64,000 nucleotides of DNA, taken from Macrobrachium rosenbergii (lineage: Eukaryota > Arthropoda > Malacostraca > Decapoda > Palaemonidae). Position 1 is the first letter of the stretch. The number at the start of each line of letters is the position of its first letter. The translations under genes and the position numbers were made by a program. Below, piece by piece: positions 35,659-47,364 of this stretch. The notes under the pieces were generated by a model that saw only the letters and a program-made list of their open reading frames with translations, searched no databases and was not told the DNA's origin. The DNA is taken from NCBI RefSeq assembly GCF_040412425.1, contig NC_089742.1:72087506-72151505 (forward strand), in the 5' to 3' direction.

Positions 35659-38398
35659 ATGGCAGAATGTGATGCCAATCCAATATTGAGCAGTAGAAAA
35701 ACAAACTGGAGTTTGTGTTGTCTTTGTCAGAAGGACAAAAGAGGTGAGCACTTGACATCACCTCCAAGTCATCATGTCCAAGACCATGATGGGTACACAA
35801 TGCTGGCAAGGAACATTCCCATGTTCAGTGAAATTAATGAAATGCCACTGATAATGGATCCAGCAAGGCTGGATGAAGGTGATGGCATAGAGGCCACTCT
35901 CAGGAAAAATGCAGCAAAATACCATGTGAACTGTCGCTTGTTGTTTAACAACACTAAACTGGACCGTGCAAGAAAGCGACAATCCAATGACCAGACCAGC
36001 AACACTGAGACTAGTCGTGCAAAACTGCGCCGAACCAGTCATGACAATGAAGTTTGCATTTTCTGTGAGAAAGTGGCACCTGCATCTGATCTCAGACAGG
36101 CTAGTACTAAGGGCCTTGACTTGAAATTGCGTGAATGTGCAGAGATACTTAGTGATGGCAAGCTCCTTGCTAAGTTGACTGGTGGGGATGTCATTGCACA
36201 GGAGTTTAAGTATCACCATGCCTGTCTTTGTGCCCTCTACAACAGAAAAAGGTCCTACCTGAGGAGCCTTGAGAAAGACCAAGGTAGCACTGAGTCAGAA
36301 TCAGATGTGTATCCACTAGTTCTGTCAGAACTGATGACATACATTGTTGAAAACAACCTTTGTTCAGATGATCCAGTCACATTTCGGCTGGCAGATATTT
36401 GCCACCTCTACCAACAACGTCTGGAACAATTAGGTGTAGAGTCACCAAGTGTAAATTCCACGAGACTCAAAGACAAACTTCTGGCAGAAATTCCAGAACT
36501 TGAGGCTCATAAATCTGGCAGAGATGTATTACTTGCATTTCAAAAGGATGTGGGAAAAGCACTTGCTCAATCATCTGATCTTTCAGAGGCAGTTATCATT
36601 GCTAAAGCAGCAAATATTCTCAGAAAGTCTATACTTGATCATCAGTCACGGTTTGATGGCACATTTTCTGAGGCTTGTGTACGAAATTCTGTGCCTCCTC
36701 TCCTGCTCCAGTTTGTAGGGATGGTTGAGCATGGGGCTGACATCAAGTCACAGTTACGATTTGGAGCATCAAAGTCAGACCAGGCCATTGCACAGCTCAT
36801 GCAGTTCAACTGCTACTCCCGATACAAAGAGGGAGCAACAACTCATAGACACTCCAAAGACAGAGAAACACCATTCCCAGTCTACATGGGACTCTCAGTC
36901 TATGCCAAAACCAGGAAGAGAAACCTGGTTGAAATGCTACATCAGTATGGCCTCAGTATCTCTTATGACAGAGTACTGGAGGTCTCTGCACAGTTAGGAG
37001 ATGCCACAGTTAGCAAATATGTGGAGGAGGGTGTGGTCTGTCCCCAGTACTGCGAAAAGGGTTGTTCACCACTGCAGTGATGGACAACATCGACCACAAC
37101 CCATCTGCAACTACTGCCACTACCTCCTTCCATGGAACTAGCATCTCCATATTTCAGCACCCCACCAAGGAGAACACTGGACAGGAAAGACAGCAACTAA
37201 AGTTTGCACCTGAGAAAGTGAGGTCGGTGCCTGAATTGCCGGACACATTCACAAACATCTCACCAGCTTCCTTTCAAACAAAGAACCCTGTGCCACCAAA
37301 CACTGCAATACCAAAGCCACCCACAGATATCTTGGGGCCACAGCTTGCACTGGAGTATCAGTGGCTGAGACAAGGTCATAGTCACCCAGGAAATAGATGA
37401 TGCAGTGAATCTGACGTGGTCAGCTCATCACGCTTCAATGAAGAGAAGCCCAGAATTTGAAGTAACCATAACTTCATTGCTTCCTCTCCTGCGTGATCAG
37501 GCTCACTCTGTTGCTACGATCAAACACGTGATGCAGAAAGTGCAGGATGTCACTGATTTTCTGAACCCTGGCCAGATACCCATAATCACAGCTGATCAGC
37601 CAATCTATGCCGTAGCAAAGCAGGTGCAGTGGCAGTGGCCTGATCAGTATGGCGAAGACAAGTATCTGGTAATGTTTGGTGGTCTGCACATTGAGATGGC
37701 AGCAATGACATCTCTTGGTACTCTTCTTCATGGCAGTGGTTGGACAGGAGCTCTGGTGGAGGCAGGAGTTGCTTCATCTGGAACTGCAGAATCCTTCCTG
37801 TCAGCTGCAAGTGTAACCAGGACACGGCAGATGCACCAGGTTACAGCCTCTAGTTTGTACAAACTCCTGAGGACAGCATACACTGACTACTGTGCTGAGA
37901 AAGCAAACAACAATGAGCAGGCATTAGAGTTTGAGGAGTGGTGTGACCTTCGAAGACAGCAGAGTCCACAGTTCCACTTCTGGCACATGGTGTTGTCTAT
38001 GGAACTTGTGATATTCCTACTGATCAGGTCCTTCCGTGAGGCCAATTTTGTCCTCTACTGCCAGGCATTGCATGAGCTGATACCCTACTTCTTTTCCAAC
38101 AATAATACAAACTATGCTCGTTGGCTGCCTATTCACCTCAGGGACATGCTTACCTAGAGAGTTCACACCAGAGTTGCACAAGGAGTTCAAGGCTGGCAAC
38201 TTTGTTGTGCACAAGACCAGTCGCCAGTTCTCAGCAATGGCTCTTGACCAAGCTCATGAGCAGACCAATGCCTTTATAAAGGCTGATGGCGGAGCCATTG
38301 GGCTGACTGAAGATCCGTCAGCACTCAGAAGATGGATGGTGGCTGGCCCAGAGATCATCCGCTTGGTGTCTGCATACGAAAACAGAGGTTCAAAGTAA
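35659..38398 (+). pseudogene. Transposon T protein, N-terminal two-thirds: zinc modules and presumed transposase core
   Basis: The ATG lies in a favourable context (aaatcATGG). The first 473 codons are intact. They hold two CxxC...HxxC modules: CCLC (35720) with HVNC (35924), and CIFC (36056) with HHAC (36215). The frame then changes at 37070, 37375 and 38150 by single-base slips while the protein remains readable. The middle part (ITADQPIYAVAKQVQW; FGGLHIEMAAMTSLGTLLHG; QAHEQTNAFIKADGGAIG) belongs to a large family of uncharacterised metazoan proteins, common in cnidarians, that I recognise by wording only. A DDE-like RNase H fold is a guess from Asp/Glu spacing. The protein would bind the TIRs and cut DNA if it is the transposase. 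Confidence 0.65.
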
Positions 38399-40148
38399 GG
38401 AGTCTAATGAGCAGACAACACACCATGAACAAACACCTCATGCGCAGAAGACATTCTTGGAGAGAGTCAGCAAGCTGTCATTGGCTTTGCAACACTTGGG
38501 AAGTCCTTTTCAGGAAGAGAGCCAGGATCTGTATTCCATTGACAACAAAGACATTGCCCACCCCAGCTCAGCAGAACTTCTACAGACACACCTTGACAGA
38601 GGCCGCACTAAATTTCAGAAGTTTTCAGACTCTTTGGCAAACAATGCAGTCTCCTTCTATGAGCCGATAAAGAAGAACAGAACTGACTTCTTCAGGCAAG
38701 AAGCTGCTCCTGTAGAACAGTCAAAGCAGAAACTTCTGAAGGAGGATTGCCAGCTTTTTCTCAAAGCTATTTATATCCTGTCAGAGCCGTGAATGTGATC
38801 TGCAGGAATTCTTCCAGCACGAGAATCAAACATTCCCAGCTTCCCTTAGTGAGGGTGGTAGGCTGTACACATGTCAGAAGTCTCAGCTGACCTCGGTCCT
38901 GGAGAGTCATGTTACACTAGAAGACAAAGAACCAAAGACTGATGTCCTCATTGTAGATGGATCAGCTTTGGTCCATGCCTTGCCACCAAAGAAAGGAAAG
39001 ACCTTTGAGGGCTATGCACTTTGCGACTTCTTGCCTGTGATACAATCCTACAGCAGCAAGTACACATCATCACATCTTGTATTTGATGTATACAATACAT
39101 CCAGCCTCAAAGCTGAGACCAGGCTCCAACGTGGTCAAGGAGGAAGGCGCAAGGTGACAGACAAGAACACAATTCCATCCAACTGGCGCAATTTCCTAAG
39201 ACACGATGCCAACAAGACAGAGTTGTTCCAGTTCCTGGCAGACAAAGTTGCCCAGATGTCTGCCACAAATGTTGTCATTGCCACGAAAGGGTCTGCTGTC
39301 CTCAGCACTCATGAGGCTAGTCTTCAGGGACTGGAAAAGTGCTCTCATGAGGAAGCTGACACCCGCATCTTTCTCCATGCCAAATATGCCACAGAACATG
39401 GAGCCAAGACCATCACGGTTAAAGCAAATGACACAGATGTTCTTGTCGTTGCAGTCAGTGCTTTCTCCACTCTCCACAATCTAGGGCTAGAGAAAGCTAT
39501 GGGTGGCATTTGGCCAAGGCCAGAGCCTGCGCTGGATTGCTGTGCATGACCTGTGCAACTCTCTGGGCCAGGAGAAGGTGAATGGCATGCTCTTCTTCCA
39601 TGCGTTCACAGGCTGTGATACAGTGTCAGCCTTCCGGAGCAAGGGCAAGAAGACCGCCTGGCAGACATGGAACATCTTTCCAGAGGCCTCCACTGTGTTC
39701 TCCAAACTGAGTCACTACCCTCTCAGAGTGGAAGAGAGTGACCTGAAGGTCCTGGAGAGGTTTGTCATACTTATGTATGAAAGATCCAGCACTGCTGGCA
39801 CTGTGGATGAGGCTAGACTTGATATGTTTGCCAGAAAACAAAGGGCATATGAGGCCATTCCACCAACCAGGGAGCTCTCCTCCAACACACCAAGCGTGCT
39901 GCGTACCAGGCTGGTTGTGTGTGGGGCAGGCCACCCAGTGTCAGCCACAGCCAGAGAACCCTGCTGAGTGGGGATGGCAAAAGTCTGGTGAAGCATGGCA
40001 AGTCCTCTGGACAACCAACTCGCCCTTAGCCAAGAGTTGCCAACAGCTTACCAAATGTGGATGCAAAGCAGGCTGTCGGGAAAGGTGCAAGTGCTACAAG
40101 CTGGGTCTTCCCTGCACAGCTCTGTGCACTTGCAAATGTGAAGTCTAG
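38399..40148 (+). pseudogene. Transposon T protein, C-terminal third: XPG/FEN1-like nuclease and CXC-like tail
   Basis: Readable through several single-base frame changes. In order: LIVDGSALVHA (38950), LVFDVYNTSSLKAETR (39076), HEEADTRI (39346), ANDTDVLVVAV (39424). Acidic residues in these four contexts mirror the FEN1/XPG metal site (N-terminal Asp, VFDG Asp, SEAEA Glu pair, and the DxD strand). Further on are FHAFTGCDTVSAFRSKGKK (39597) and a Cys-rich tail (CGCKAGCRERCKCYKLGLPC, 40059 on) resembling CXC/TSO1 DNA-binding repeats. It may be a separate protein or the end of the same one; no stop or start between them is clear. The nuclease role is inferred from motifs alone. Confidence 0.6.
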
Positions 40149-40609
40149 ATAAATATTGCCCTCTCTTCAGTAGATAATCTAGCTTGAGCATCCAACGTGT
40201 CATGCTATGCCTACCTTCTTATCCTCGAATTTTTCAAAGGTGTAGGTTGAGAGACCTATACATAGATTGGTTGCGTTTAGTCCGTATTTCTCTTCTTTTC
40301 TTTTTATGGTTACAGTCTTAGACACAATGTTGTATGTGACCATACCATTACTATTTCAGTTGAAAATAGCATATTAGTTAAACTGTCTGATCACATGAAT
40401 ATACCATTAAATAAAAACAGTTGGTCTCTATGTCTGCTAGCGCTGTGGATAGAAAAAAAAACTTTTATGGCAACCATTTTTATGTACGCCATCTTGGTTA
40501 CAATTCATTTAGTAAGGGTTTTCAATAAAATGTGTGGTATGGAACATTTTTATAACCTAAAAGTCGAGGTTTAAAAAAAAAACTGGCATATTCCATCCAA
40601 TAGATGCTC

Positions 40610-40782
40610 CCAAACCAGTGAATCTCAACATAGATGGCGGCCATTTTGAAAAAATAGCCGCCATCTTGATTTTCAGGTGGCCAGCGCCCTTTTCTAAGAG
40701 AGCGTAGTCTTAGGGAATGTTTGTGCCAAATTTCATGCTTGTTTCACTATCTGAACGATTTTTACAGCAATCTGCTGCACTA
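40610..40782 (+). repeat. Transposon T right TIR and subterminal motifs
   Basis: The reverse complement of the left TIR, preceded by gatggcggcc (near 40632) and its inverse gccgccatc (near 40658). Confidence 0.75.
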
Positions 40783-41560
40783 CAAGGGTCATTCCGGTCC
40801 TCTCATGTGACACAAATTTTTTCAGTACCCTGTGTATTATCTTGAAATAGGGAAATGCATACACGTCCAAGTTGGACCAGTCCACCAGGAACGCGTCTAT
40901 GTATATAGCCCCGGATCTGGTACTGGAGAGCAGTAAGTGTCCAACCTCTTCGTTTTGCGCTGTGGCGAAGAGATCTATGCAAGGACGACCCCAAAGTCCT
41001 GATGTAGCGTTCATTCTGTTGAGAGGACTTTATTTCCTGCTCAGAATGTCCGCCCTCACATTTTTTCTCCCCTTGGATAAAGTGGGTTACTAGTTTTACA
41101 CTCTCCTCCTTTGCCCAAAGAAGAGATTCTCTTATTATCTCGTATAGAGACCTGGAGTGAGTGCCCCCTTGTTTGCTGATGTAGGCCAACGCTGCCGTGT
41201 TGTCGGTGTTGACCTGCACCTCTTTGTTCCCCACTGTGTTCGAACTCCCTGAGAGCTAGAAGGATTGCAGTTAGTTCCTTCTAATTGATGTTTAACTTCT
41301 CCTGCTCTCTGGTCCAGGAGCCCGAGACTTTTTATTTCCTCGTGTTGCTCCCCATACTGAGTCCGGCACGTGAGGATAACAACACTAGGTCTGGGTTCCT
41401 CTAATATAGAGAAGGGACCTCCTGGAGCTTGACGGGGACGTTCCACCACTATAAATACGGTCTTATCGGTTCCGAAATGGGGATGCACTTGGTCTCCAGT
41501 TCTATTTCCTTGTCCCAGTTCCGATTTAGATGAAACTGTAACGGGCATAGAATTAACCTC
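40783..41560 (-). pseudogene. DIRS E RNase H and linker, decayed
   Basis: The minus frame 40803-41234 reads NTDNTAALAYISKQGGTHSR and FIQGEKKCE, aligning with YADNTTTLEYIKHQGGNHSY and FIQGKCNV in element A. This is the RNase H domain of a DIRS pol. The linker VDWSNLDVYAFPYFKII follows in another frame (40733-41014). Frameshifts interrupt it. The recombinase continues on the far side of T. Confidence 0.8.
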
Positions 41561-42419
41561 TCAAATGAGACAAACCGTTCCAGCGAGGAAAGGGTTCCCA
41601 GCAGACTCATCTATTCCTTTGCCAAGCATGACTGTCTCTTTATAAAGTTCTGAAATTTTCTTAAGGCTTGTCCTGTCTTTGCAATAAGACGGAAAAGCCC
41701 GAAAATCCTGACTCTGAATCTTCATCCTAAGGTATAGAACCTCTTGGGATGGGATCAGCTGAGATTTCTATCTGTTTATCAGTAGACCTAATTCTTTGTT
41801 AGACGCTTGATGCCAGTGCATCTTGCGTCCTGAGCTAACTCCACGTCTTGGCTTCCATTATCTTGAAGCCTGGCGTCCCTGACGCCCAATGCCTTGACGC
41901 CTTGACGTCTTGGGTTCATGGACGCTTGTCGTCATGGTGTTTCACTCCTAGATGCTTGACGCCACTGCATCTAGCATCTAGAGTTTCATTCACTATGTTC
42001 AGCGTTTTAAACTTCTGGACGTCTAGAAGCTTTAGTTGGACGTCTAATATCCTTCTTCTCTTTGCCGGTTGTTACTCTTGCACCAGGGAAGACAAAGTCT
42101 GCTACATATTTTGTATTAAGCTATATGCGGGGCTTCCTGCTGTTGGGGACAGGCTGGGGAAGCCTCAACTACGGCAATTATTTCCTCCTCATCGTCAATA
42201 ATGGACCGTGGAGGGGGTTCAGCAGACGAGTACCAATCCGAAGGAGGAAGAGGAGGATGATGTGGAAGGCAGCACAGAGTCCGCCACGCTCTTGCAGCCT
42301 GGTATCCTGACTGAACAGGACTGTCTCACGCTTGTTCTTAGTAGGAAAGCTACCCTTGGGGCTGGAAGGGAAGAGCTTGGGGCTGCTCCAGTGGCTACAA
42401 CCTGGAGTCTATGAAGTTT

Positions 42420-42720
42420 TATCATGACGTCCCTCAATATTGGGTAACTTGCTCTTGAGAGGTCTCGACTCCACAGCCAGATGTCATCCCCGTCTGCTTA
42501 GGCTGAAACAAAGAGACCGAAACTGGAAAAACCTTTCCCGTGGGCGAACTTCAGAAAACTCTTGGAGTTCGGGTGCATGGGGATGTAAAAATACGCATCC
42601 TGGAGGTCCAGTGAGGCCATCCAGTCATGCTGTCCGACCGCTGCTAGAACCGATTTTGTCGTTTCAATAGCGACCTTTGTTTATTGCACAGAAAAGTTGA
42701 GTGCAATCACGTCTAGCACC
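42420..42720 (-). pseudogene. DIRS E reverse transcriptase core, fragment
   Basis: The minus-strand reading near 42525-42640 gives DWMASLDLQDAYFYIPMHP, the RT motif with the first catalytic Asp, matching DWMISLDMQDAYIHVLIHL in element A. Neighbouring frames are broken, and the rest of the RT towards 41600 is not readable with confidence. Confidence 0.7.
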
Positions 42721-43186
42721 GGTCTCTAACCCCCAAGCATTTGGGGATCAGGAATAACCGAATGTAGAATCCTGGGAATTCGGATCTTGAACTCTCTTTC
42801 TGGTCTCCTTTGCAACATCATAGACACTTGTTGCTATAAAGCCTTTGCCTTTTGTTCTGTTGTTGCATTTGGCAGAAAAGTCTAATTGTCTTGTTAGTAT
42901 AGGGGGCCTCCTCAGGCTGGACAGTCTGGTTCCTACCTCAGTCTGCAAGAAAAGAAAGGCAGGTTCTCTTTCTTCCCTGTGTAGAGCCTCTTCTCGTTGC
43001 CATTCATCTACCCGCCCTAGAGGAACCTCTATCGGAGGGCCGACCACGAAAGGGCTGAGATACCTGAAACACAGGAGCCTCAGCCTTACTCTTTTTAGCG
43101 ATGAAAGTCGTTGGTAGGACTTTTCTTGCTGTTTTTTTTTTATTAAATCTTACGTGGTTTTCTGGGCCAAGGATGAAAGGTCCTCT

Positions 43187-44510
43187 TTACCAAATCTTGA
43201 GAGAAGAGGTGAGAGGAAAAAAGGGGTATAAATCAGTTCTGATTTTGATTGGACGTGACCCATTTTGATTGGACGTGACCCCATTAGCCAGGAAAGAGCA
43301 AAGCAAAGATGGGCTCTTTTTCTTCAAGATTCCCACTGAGAAAGATGCAGTAGATTCGTTGGAACTATATCCGAGTCCTTTATCCATACACGACATCAGA
43401 TATATGAGTTCTTGATTGTCAGTCGTGTTGAATAATTCCATCTTCCTTCCTGGGAAGGGGCAGGTATTTCGAGGGGCAGAACGATTCTCTAGTTTGATAC
43501 TAAAAGCTAGACCTTGAGCTAGTTTGGTTGGAGGAAAACAAAGGCTGTCTTTCATTGTTTCTCCTTCAAAAGTATCCATTCTTTCGTAAATGCTGCCCTC
43601 TTAGACGCCTTCAAAGAGTAAATTCTGAAGGCGGGAATGAGGAGCAGTCAGGTTAAATTTCTCTGGAAAAAATTTCCGAAAATCGCTTCATAAGTCTTTT
43701 CAAGTCTGATGAAAGCTGATGGCCTTTTATATTGTCTTCGCCGAAATCTCTACAATAGGATTCACAGGAGAATGCAAGATATTATCGTCCTCTTTTTCCG
43801 ATTTTCCAAGACGGAAGTAGAGACGCGTCTTTCAAAATATCATCTTGACGCCTGGCCCAGTCTCTTGACGCCTGGCGTGTTGGCATCCATTTTCTTAAAG
43901 CTTAATGTCTTGGCGCCCAGCTTAATGACGCCTGACATCCTGGTGTCTAACTTCTCGATACTTGACGCCCTGGCGCCCAGCTTCTCGCCCGACGCCCTGG
44001 CGCCCAGCTCTCGACGCCTGAAGTCCTGGCGCCCAGCCTCTTGACGCTTGATGTCCTGGCGCCCAGTTTCGACGACGCCGATGCCCTGGCGTCGAGCTTC
44101 CTCAACGCCTGACTTCCTCCTGGAGTCCTGGCGCCCAGACTTTAACATTCGCTGGCCCGCCAAACCTAGAGGTTACTTGAGAACTGGCCGCCTGTGCGAC
44201 ATCGGTCAAAAGTTTCCTCTGGTTGACGACAGCAACTGGTGGACGAAAAACACTTTAACCTCGCCTTTCCTATGGCGAGGGTGAGCGTCCTGGGAAACGT
44301 CAACAGGTACGCTCGAGGGGACGACTGCTCGGTAACTAAAGCCTCTCGCCTCCCTTCGCCTCTTTCGACATTCCTTCTCACAGGGGTTGGTGAGCTTGGA
44401 AGAGGTCCAGGACTAGGAGCACAACAGGACCGAGCGGTCGCACTCCACTGCACTTGCACTAACAACATATTAACACTTTTATTTTTAGATCTCTTATTGT
44501 CGATCACATA
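43187..44510 (-). pseudogene. DIRS E gag region, decayed, with minisatellite
   Basis: The frame 43187-43579 (SIKLENRSAPRNTCPFPG ... FNTTDNQELIYLMSCM) looks like a gag C-terminal part. It is preceded by an Arg/Gln/Gly-rich repeat region (43840-44163). Assignment is by position between the RT and the 5' end; sequence similarity to the other gag copies is weak. Confidence 0.5.
43840..44140. repeat. GC-rich minisatellite in DIRS E gag
   Basis: About ten imperfect units of 22-30 bp built on ctggcgcccagcttctcgac and cttgacgcctg. A smaller related block lies at 41860-41960. Confidence 0.8.
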
Positions 44511-45124
44511 TTATCCCTGTCTTCTGAGAGGGATTTTACCTGTTGGGGCAGGGTCTGAATGGCCGCCAACAAAAACATGAAGTGTTGGGTCCTTACCTGT
44601 TTCAGTAGGGGTTCAGAGACTACCACTACGGAGAAGGATCAATAGGATAGTTAGCAAGGGGAAAAGAATTAACTATTCCCCGGTTATATCAAGAACAGTG
44701 AGATACAGTACTCTTGGCTCTTCTGAGCCTGTCTTCCATTCCCGTTCTTCAGAAATACTGAGTGGGGATCCAAGGAGACTTTAGCAAGCCGCTTGCATCC
44801 CCACACACATTTTCACACTCGATGAAGATAGATATGTTATAAGAAAATCCAAAAGCGAACAAGCGAAAGCCAAGCCAAAGTGTACTTCACCAAAATAAGT
44901 TGCGAAAAAACACAGGCTACGGCGAAATTCCATCGATGTTACCGACACAGCGGCAGGGAAGATCTGAGGAATAGTTGGAATGGTTCCAGGTACCTGGGTA
45001 GAGGGCGCACAGGTGGTTCACCTGACTACCGATCGGCGATTGCCGCGAGTTTTTGAAATTCTGCCGTGACGTCAGGGACTTAAGCTATATATATAACTAC
45101 CAGGGAAGTTAGATGTTTAAAAAT

Positions 45125-45571
45125 ATATGACCACTAACCAACAATAAAACTGGTGGGCACTCCAGGTACTTTGTACTCCCCCCAAAAGGCTCCCCTAGGA
45201 CTCAACACCATCTTCAAGGTGCAGAGGCAAAAAATAAGGAAGAGGTACTTCACACACTTCCTCACACCACGCTACAGACACAGGTCCCAAGGTACTTCAA
45301 TTCTTGTAAATTGTCCTCACGTCTTGTAAATAGTGCATCACAAACACTGTCTTACACCTCCAATACGTAGCTTGCAAGACCGCGGAGAGTGAAAGGTTAA
45401 GCTTTAAAAACTACCGAGGTAGCAACTGCCCTGACATCGTGTGCTCTAACTTTCAAGAGCGATAAGTCATTCTCCGCTATTTAATTTTGTGACTATGATG
45501 AGATCCCTCAAGAAGAAAGAAATGTCGTACTTCAACAAGGGTCTAGAAGGATTTTTCACAGAATACCACAG
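45125..45571 (-). pseudogene. DIRS B recombinase C-terminus and start of 3' UTR
   Basis: Minus strand. At about 45410-45480 the reading LKVRAHDVRAVAT carries an intact HxxR box and aligns with LKVKAHNVRAVAT in element A. The segment lies between the insertions of A (right) and E (left), and both neighbours match the missing parts of B. Confidence 0.75.
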
Positions 45572-45927
45572 TTTTATATATGTAACTTACCCAGTAATTA
45601 CTTAGCTAAGAGTTTCTACTCAAAAGGCAGTTAGAATTCTGAATTCTGAGGTAGCGATTCTTTCGGGGTAAGACAGAGGAACAACATAGCCAACACAACT
45701 TGTTTCTGCCACTTGTAGAGTCAGCACCTGGTGTTGTTATAGCAGCTTAGAGTTTTGGATTCGTAATTTTCTTCCTTGGTGAAATATTTTTGTAGCCTTT
45801 TCGGCATTTTTTCTTCATAGTGACTTCTGTAATTGTCTTTTCAAGATTTTGACTTTTCAGCTAGTTAGGCATGTCTGACACTAGTAGTTCTAGTTTCCAG
45901 TACTGCAGTACAGGCTGCAATATCTGA

Positions 45928-46721
45928 ATGACAAAACTGACTTACGATTCTAACACTTTGTGTTCCGGTTGTAAAGGACAAATTTCCTGTATTAATTTGA
46001 CGACTTGTGACGAGTGCAGGGATTGGGAAGAAAAGAAGTGGAAGACTTTAACTTCACATCTAACTAAGTTAGAAAGAGATCAAAAGATGAAAGCAGCAGC
46101 TAAAGCCAGCAGAGATTAGCTAGTCAGTGTTTGACTCCTAGATCTGATAAGACTGACATTTCTGTTAATTCTCCAACTGTTAACCCTTTCCCACTTGCAT
46201 CAATTAATTCTCCTAAACCACCTAATCCTTCTTCTGGCCCCATCATTTCCGAAGCTGATCGCTTTGCCAGTCTTGAGAATAAATTTGAGCAAGGATTAAA
46301 TCTGGTAGTGAGTACAGTGGCCCAGTTAGGAGCATCAGTGTGTGTCCTGATGGACAAGTTTGAAAAAAGTGCTAAAGGTGAAGTGTCAGTGGAGGAGGCG
46401 GCTGCTTGTCCCGCTGATTCTCCTGGGCGTCAGTCCCTGCCATACTCCCCGCTCCTGGGAGGAGGCATACCGGTAGCCCAAGGGAGGACAGTGGGATCTG
46501 CCCACAGGCAGTCGTCCCCTCAGTCCAGCCTGTTGCATGCCAGGTTGCGACTAGAGACAGCTGCTGGAAAGGCATCTCAGAAGTTCATCAGCCTTCGTCA
46601 AGCTCTGAGGAGTCCTCGCCTTGTAAGAACCGCCTTCATCACTTCCCCGATGAATCTTGCCCGCTTAAGAGACATTTCTCGGGCAAAGGTTAGTCCTCAC
46701 ATCTTTCTTGCAAAAGAATGA
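45928..46721 (+). pseudogene. DIRS A gag, N-terminal part
   Basis: Starts MTKLTYDSNTLCSGC with CxxC...CxxCRDW, then a basic Lys-rich helix. After an in-frame TAG at 46118 it continues in another frame (46131-46721), with a helical conserved block FASLENKFEQGLNLVVSTVA that recurs in element B. It is presumed to package the element RNA, from its position as first ORF. A Pro/Ser-rich tail leads into the minisatellite. Confidence 0.75.
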
Positions 46722-46839
46722 GGGAGCCTTCCTTAAGTCCTTAGCCCTCGTGTAGTAAGTGGGACATTCCAGAGAGGTTCACCTCTCCTCAGTGCCAGGA
46801 GCAAGGATCTAGCTCGCTGCACCTTTCGAGCGAGCAGCT

Positions 46840-47060
46840 CCAGCTTTCGCGTAAGCGCCCTGTATTGGCGGAATATATTGGTGAGCGCCATGAAGCAGCC
46901 AAGTGCCCTGTAGCAGCCAGGCTGCCCTGATGTGGCCAAGCGGCCTGATGCAGCTAAGCACCCTGAAGCAACCAAGCGCCCTGCAGCAGCCAGGCGCCCT
47001 CAGGTGGTCAGACGCTCTATTTTGTCAGAGCGCCCTGAAGCACTTGAGCCCCCCTCAAGA
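46840..47060. repeat. 18-21 bp minisatellite in DIRS A gag
   Basis: About ten imperfect units such as gccctgaagcaaccaagc. It occupies the same position in gag as the arrays in F and E but has an unrelated core sequence. Confidence 0.8.
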
Positions 47061-47364
47061 CTCCAAGCACCCTGTATCTTCTGATAATCCTTCTCTTGCA
47101 TTGGACCCAGCTCTTGAGCCTTTGCAACAATCTGTATAATATCCTTCATCTTTTACAGAAACCTGCAGCACAGACAGCCCTGAATTAGACCTGGTTTTCT
47201 CTCTGATCTCTTCTGAAGACAAGGAAGGGGAGCAGGATTTGTCTTCTACTCCGTATGCGACATCCCTCAAGTTCCTTCTGCAGCACTTTCCTGAATTTTT
47301 CACACCGGCCGCTTCTTCCTCTCCAGCTTTGTCATTCTTGATGAGCAATTAGCCCGTAGATTCA

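Larger units (their letters stand above)
34773..40782 (+). mobile_element. Transposon T: 6.0-kb DNA transposon of unclear superfamily
   Basis: Bounded by roughly 110-bp terminal inverted repeats (left 34773-34880, right 40672-40782) starting TAGTGCAGCAGAT, with shared blocks atcgttcagatagtgaaaca and gggcgctggcc. It is flanked by CAA at 34770-34772 and 40783-40785. The empty site is visible in DIRS B (ggccacaagggtc near 52900), so CAA is a 3-bp target duplication. It carries one long plus-strand coding region (35659-40148) with about seven frame changes. Three-base duplications occur in CACTA and PIF/Harbinger elements, but neither the protein nor the ends fit those clearly. Confidence 0.8.
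32498..45124 (-). mobile_element. DIRS E, carrying transposon T
   Basis: A third DIRS subfamily, minus orientation, 12.6 kb including T (6.0 kb). The terminal repeats match in inverse orientation: ggtacctggaaccattccaa at 32650 against its complement at 44971, plus the tatatatagcttaagtccctgacgtc block at both ends. The recombinase (33.7-34.5 kb), RNase H (40.8-41.3 kb), RT (about 42.5-42.65 kb) and gag (43.2-44.5 kb) can all be recognised in degraded form. It sits in the 3' UTR of DIRS B. Confidence 0.8.

Noticed and set aside
34773..40782. Helitron, Maverick/Polinton or virus-derived element
   Set aside because: No Rep/helicase, DNA polymerase or capsid motifs; the TIRs and 3-bp duplication indicate a cut-and-paste type element.
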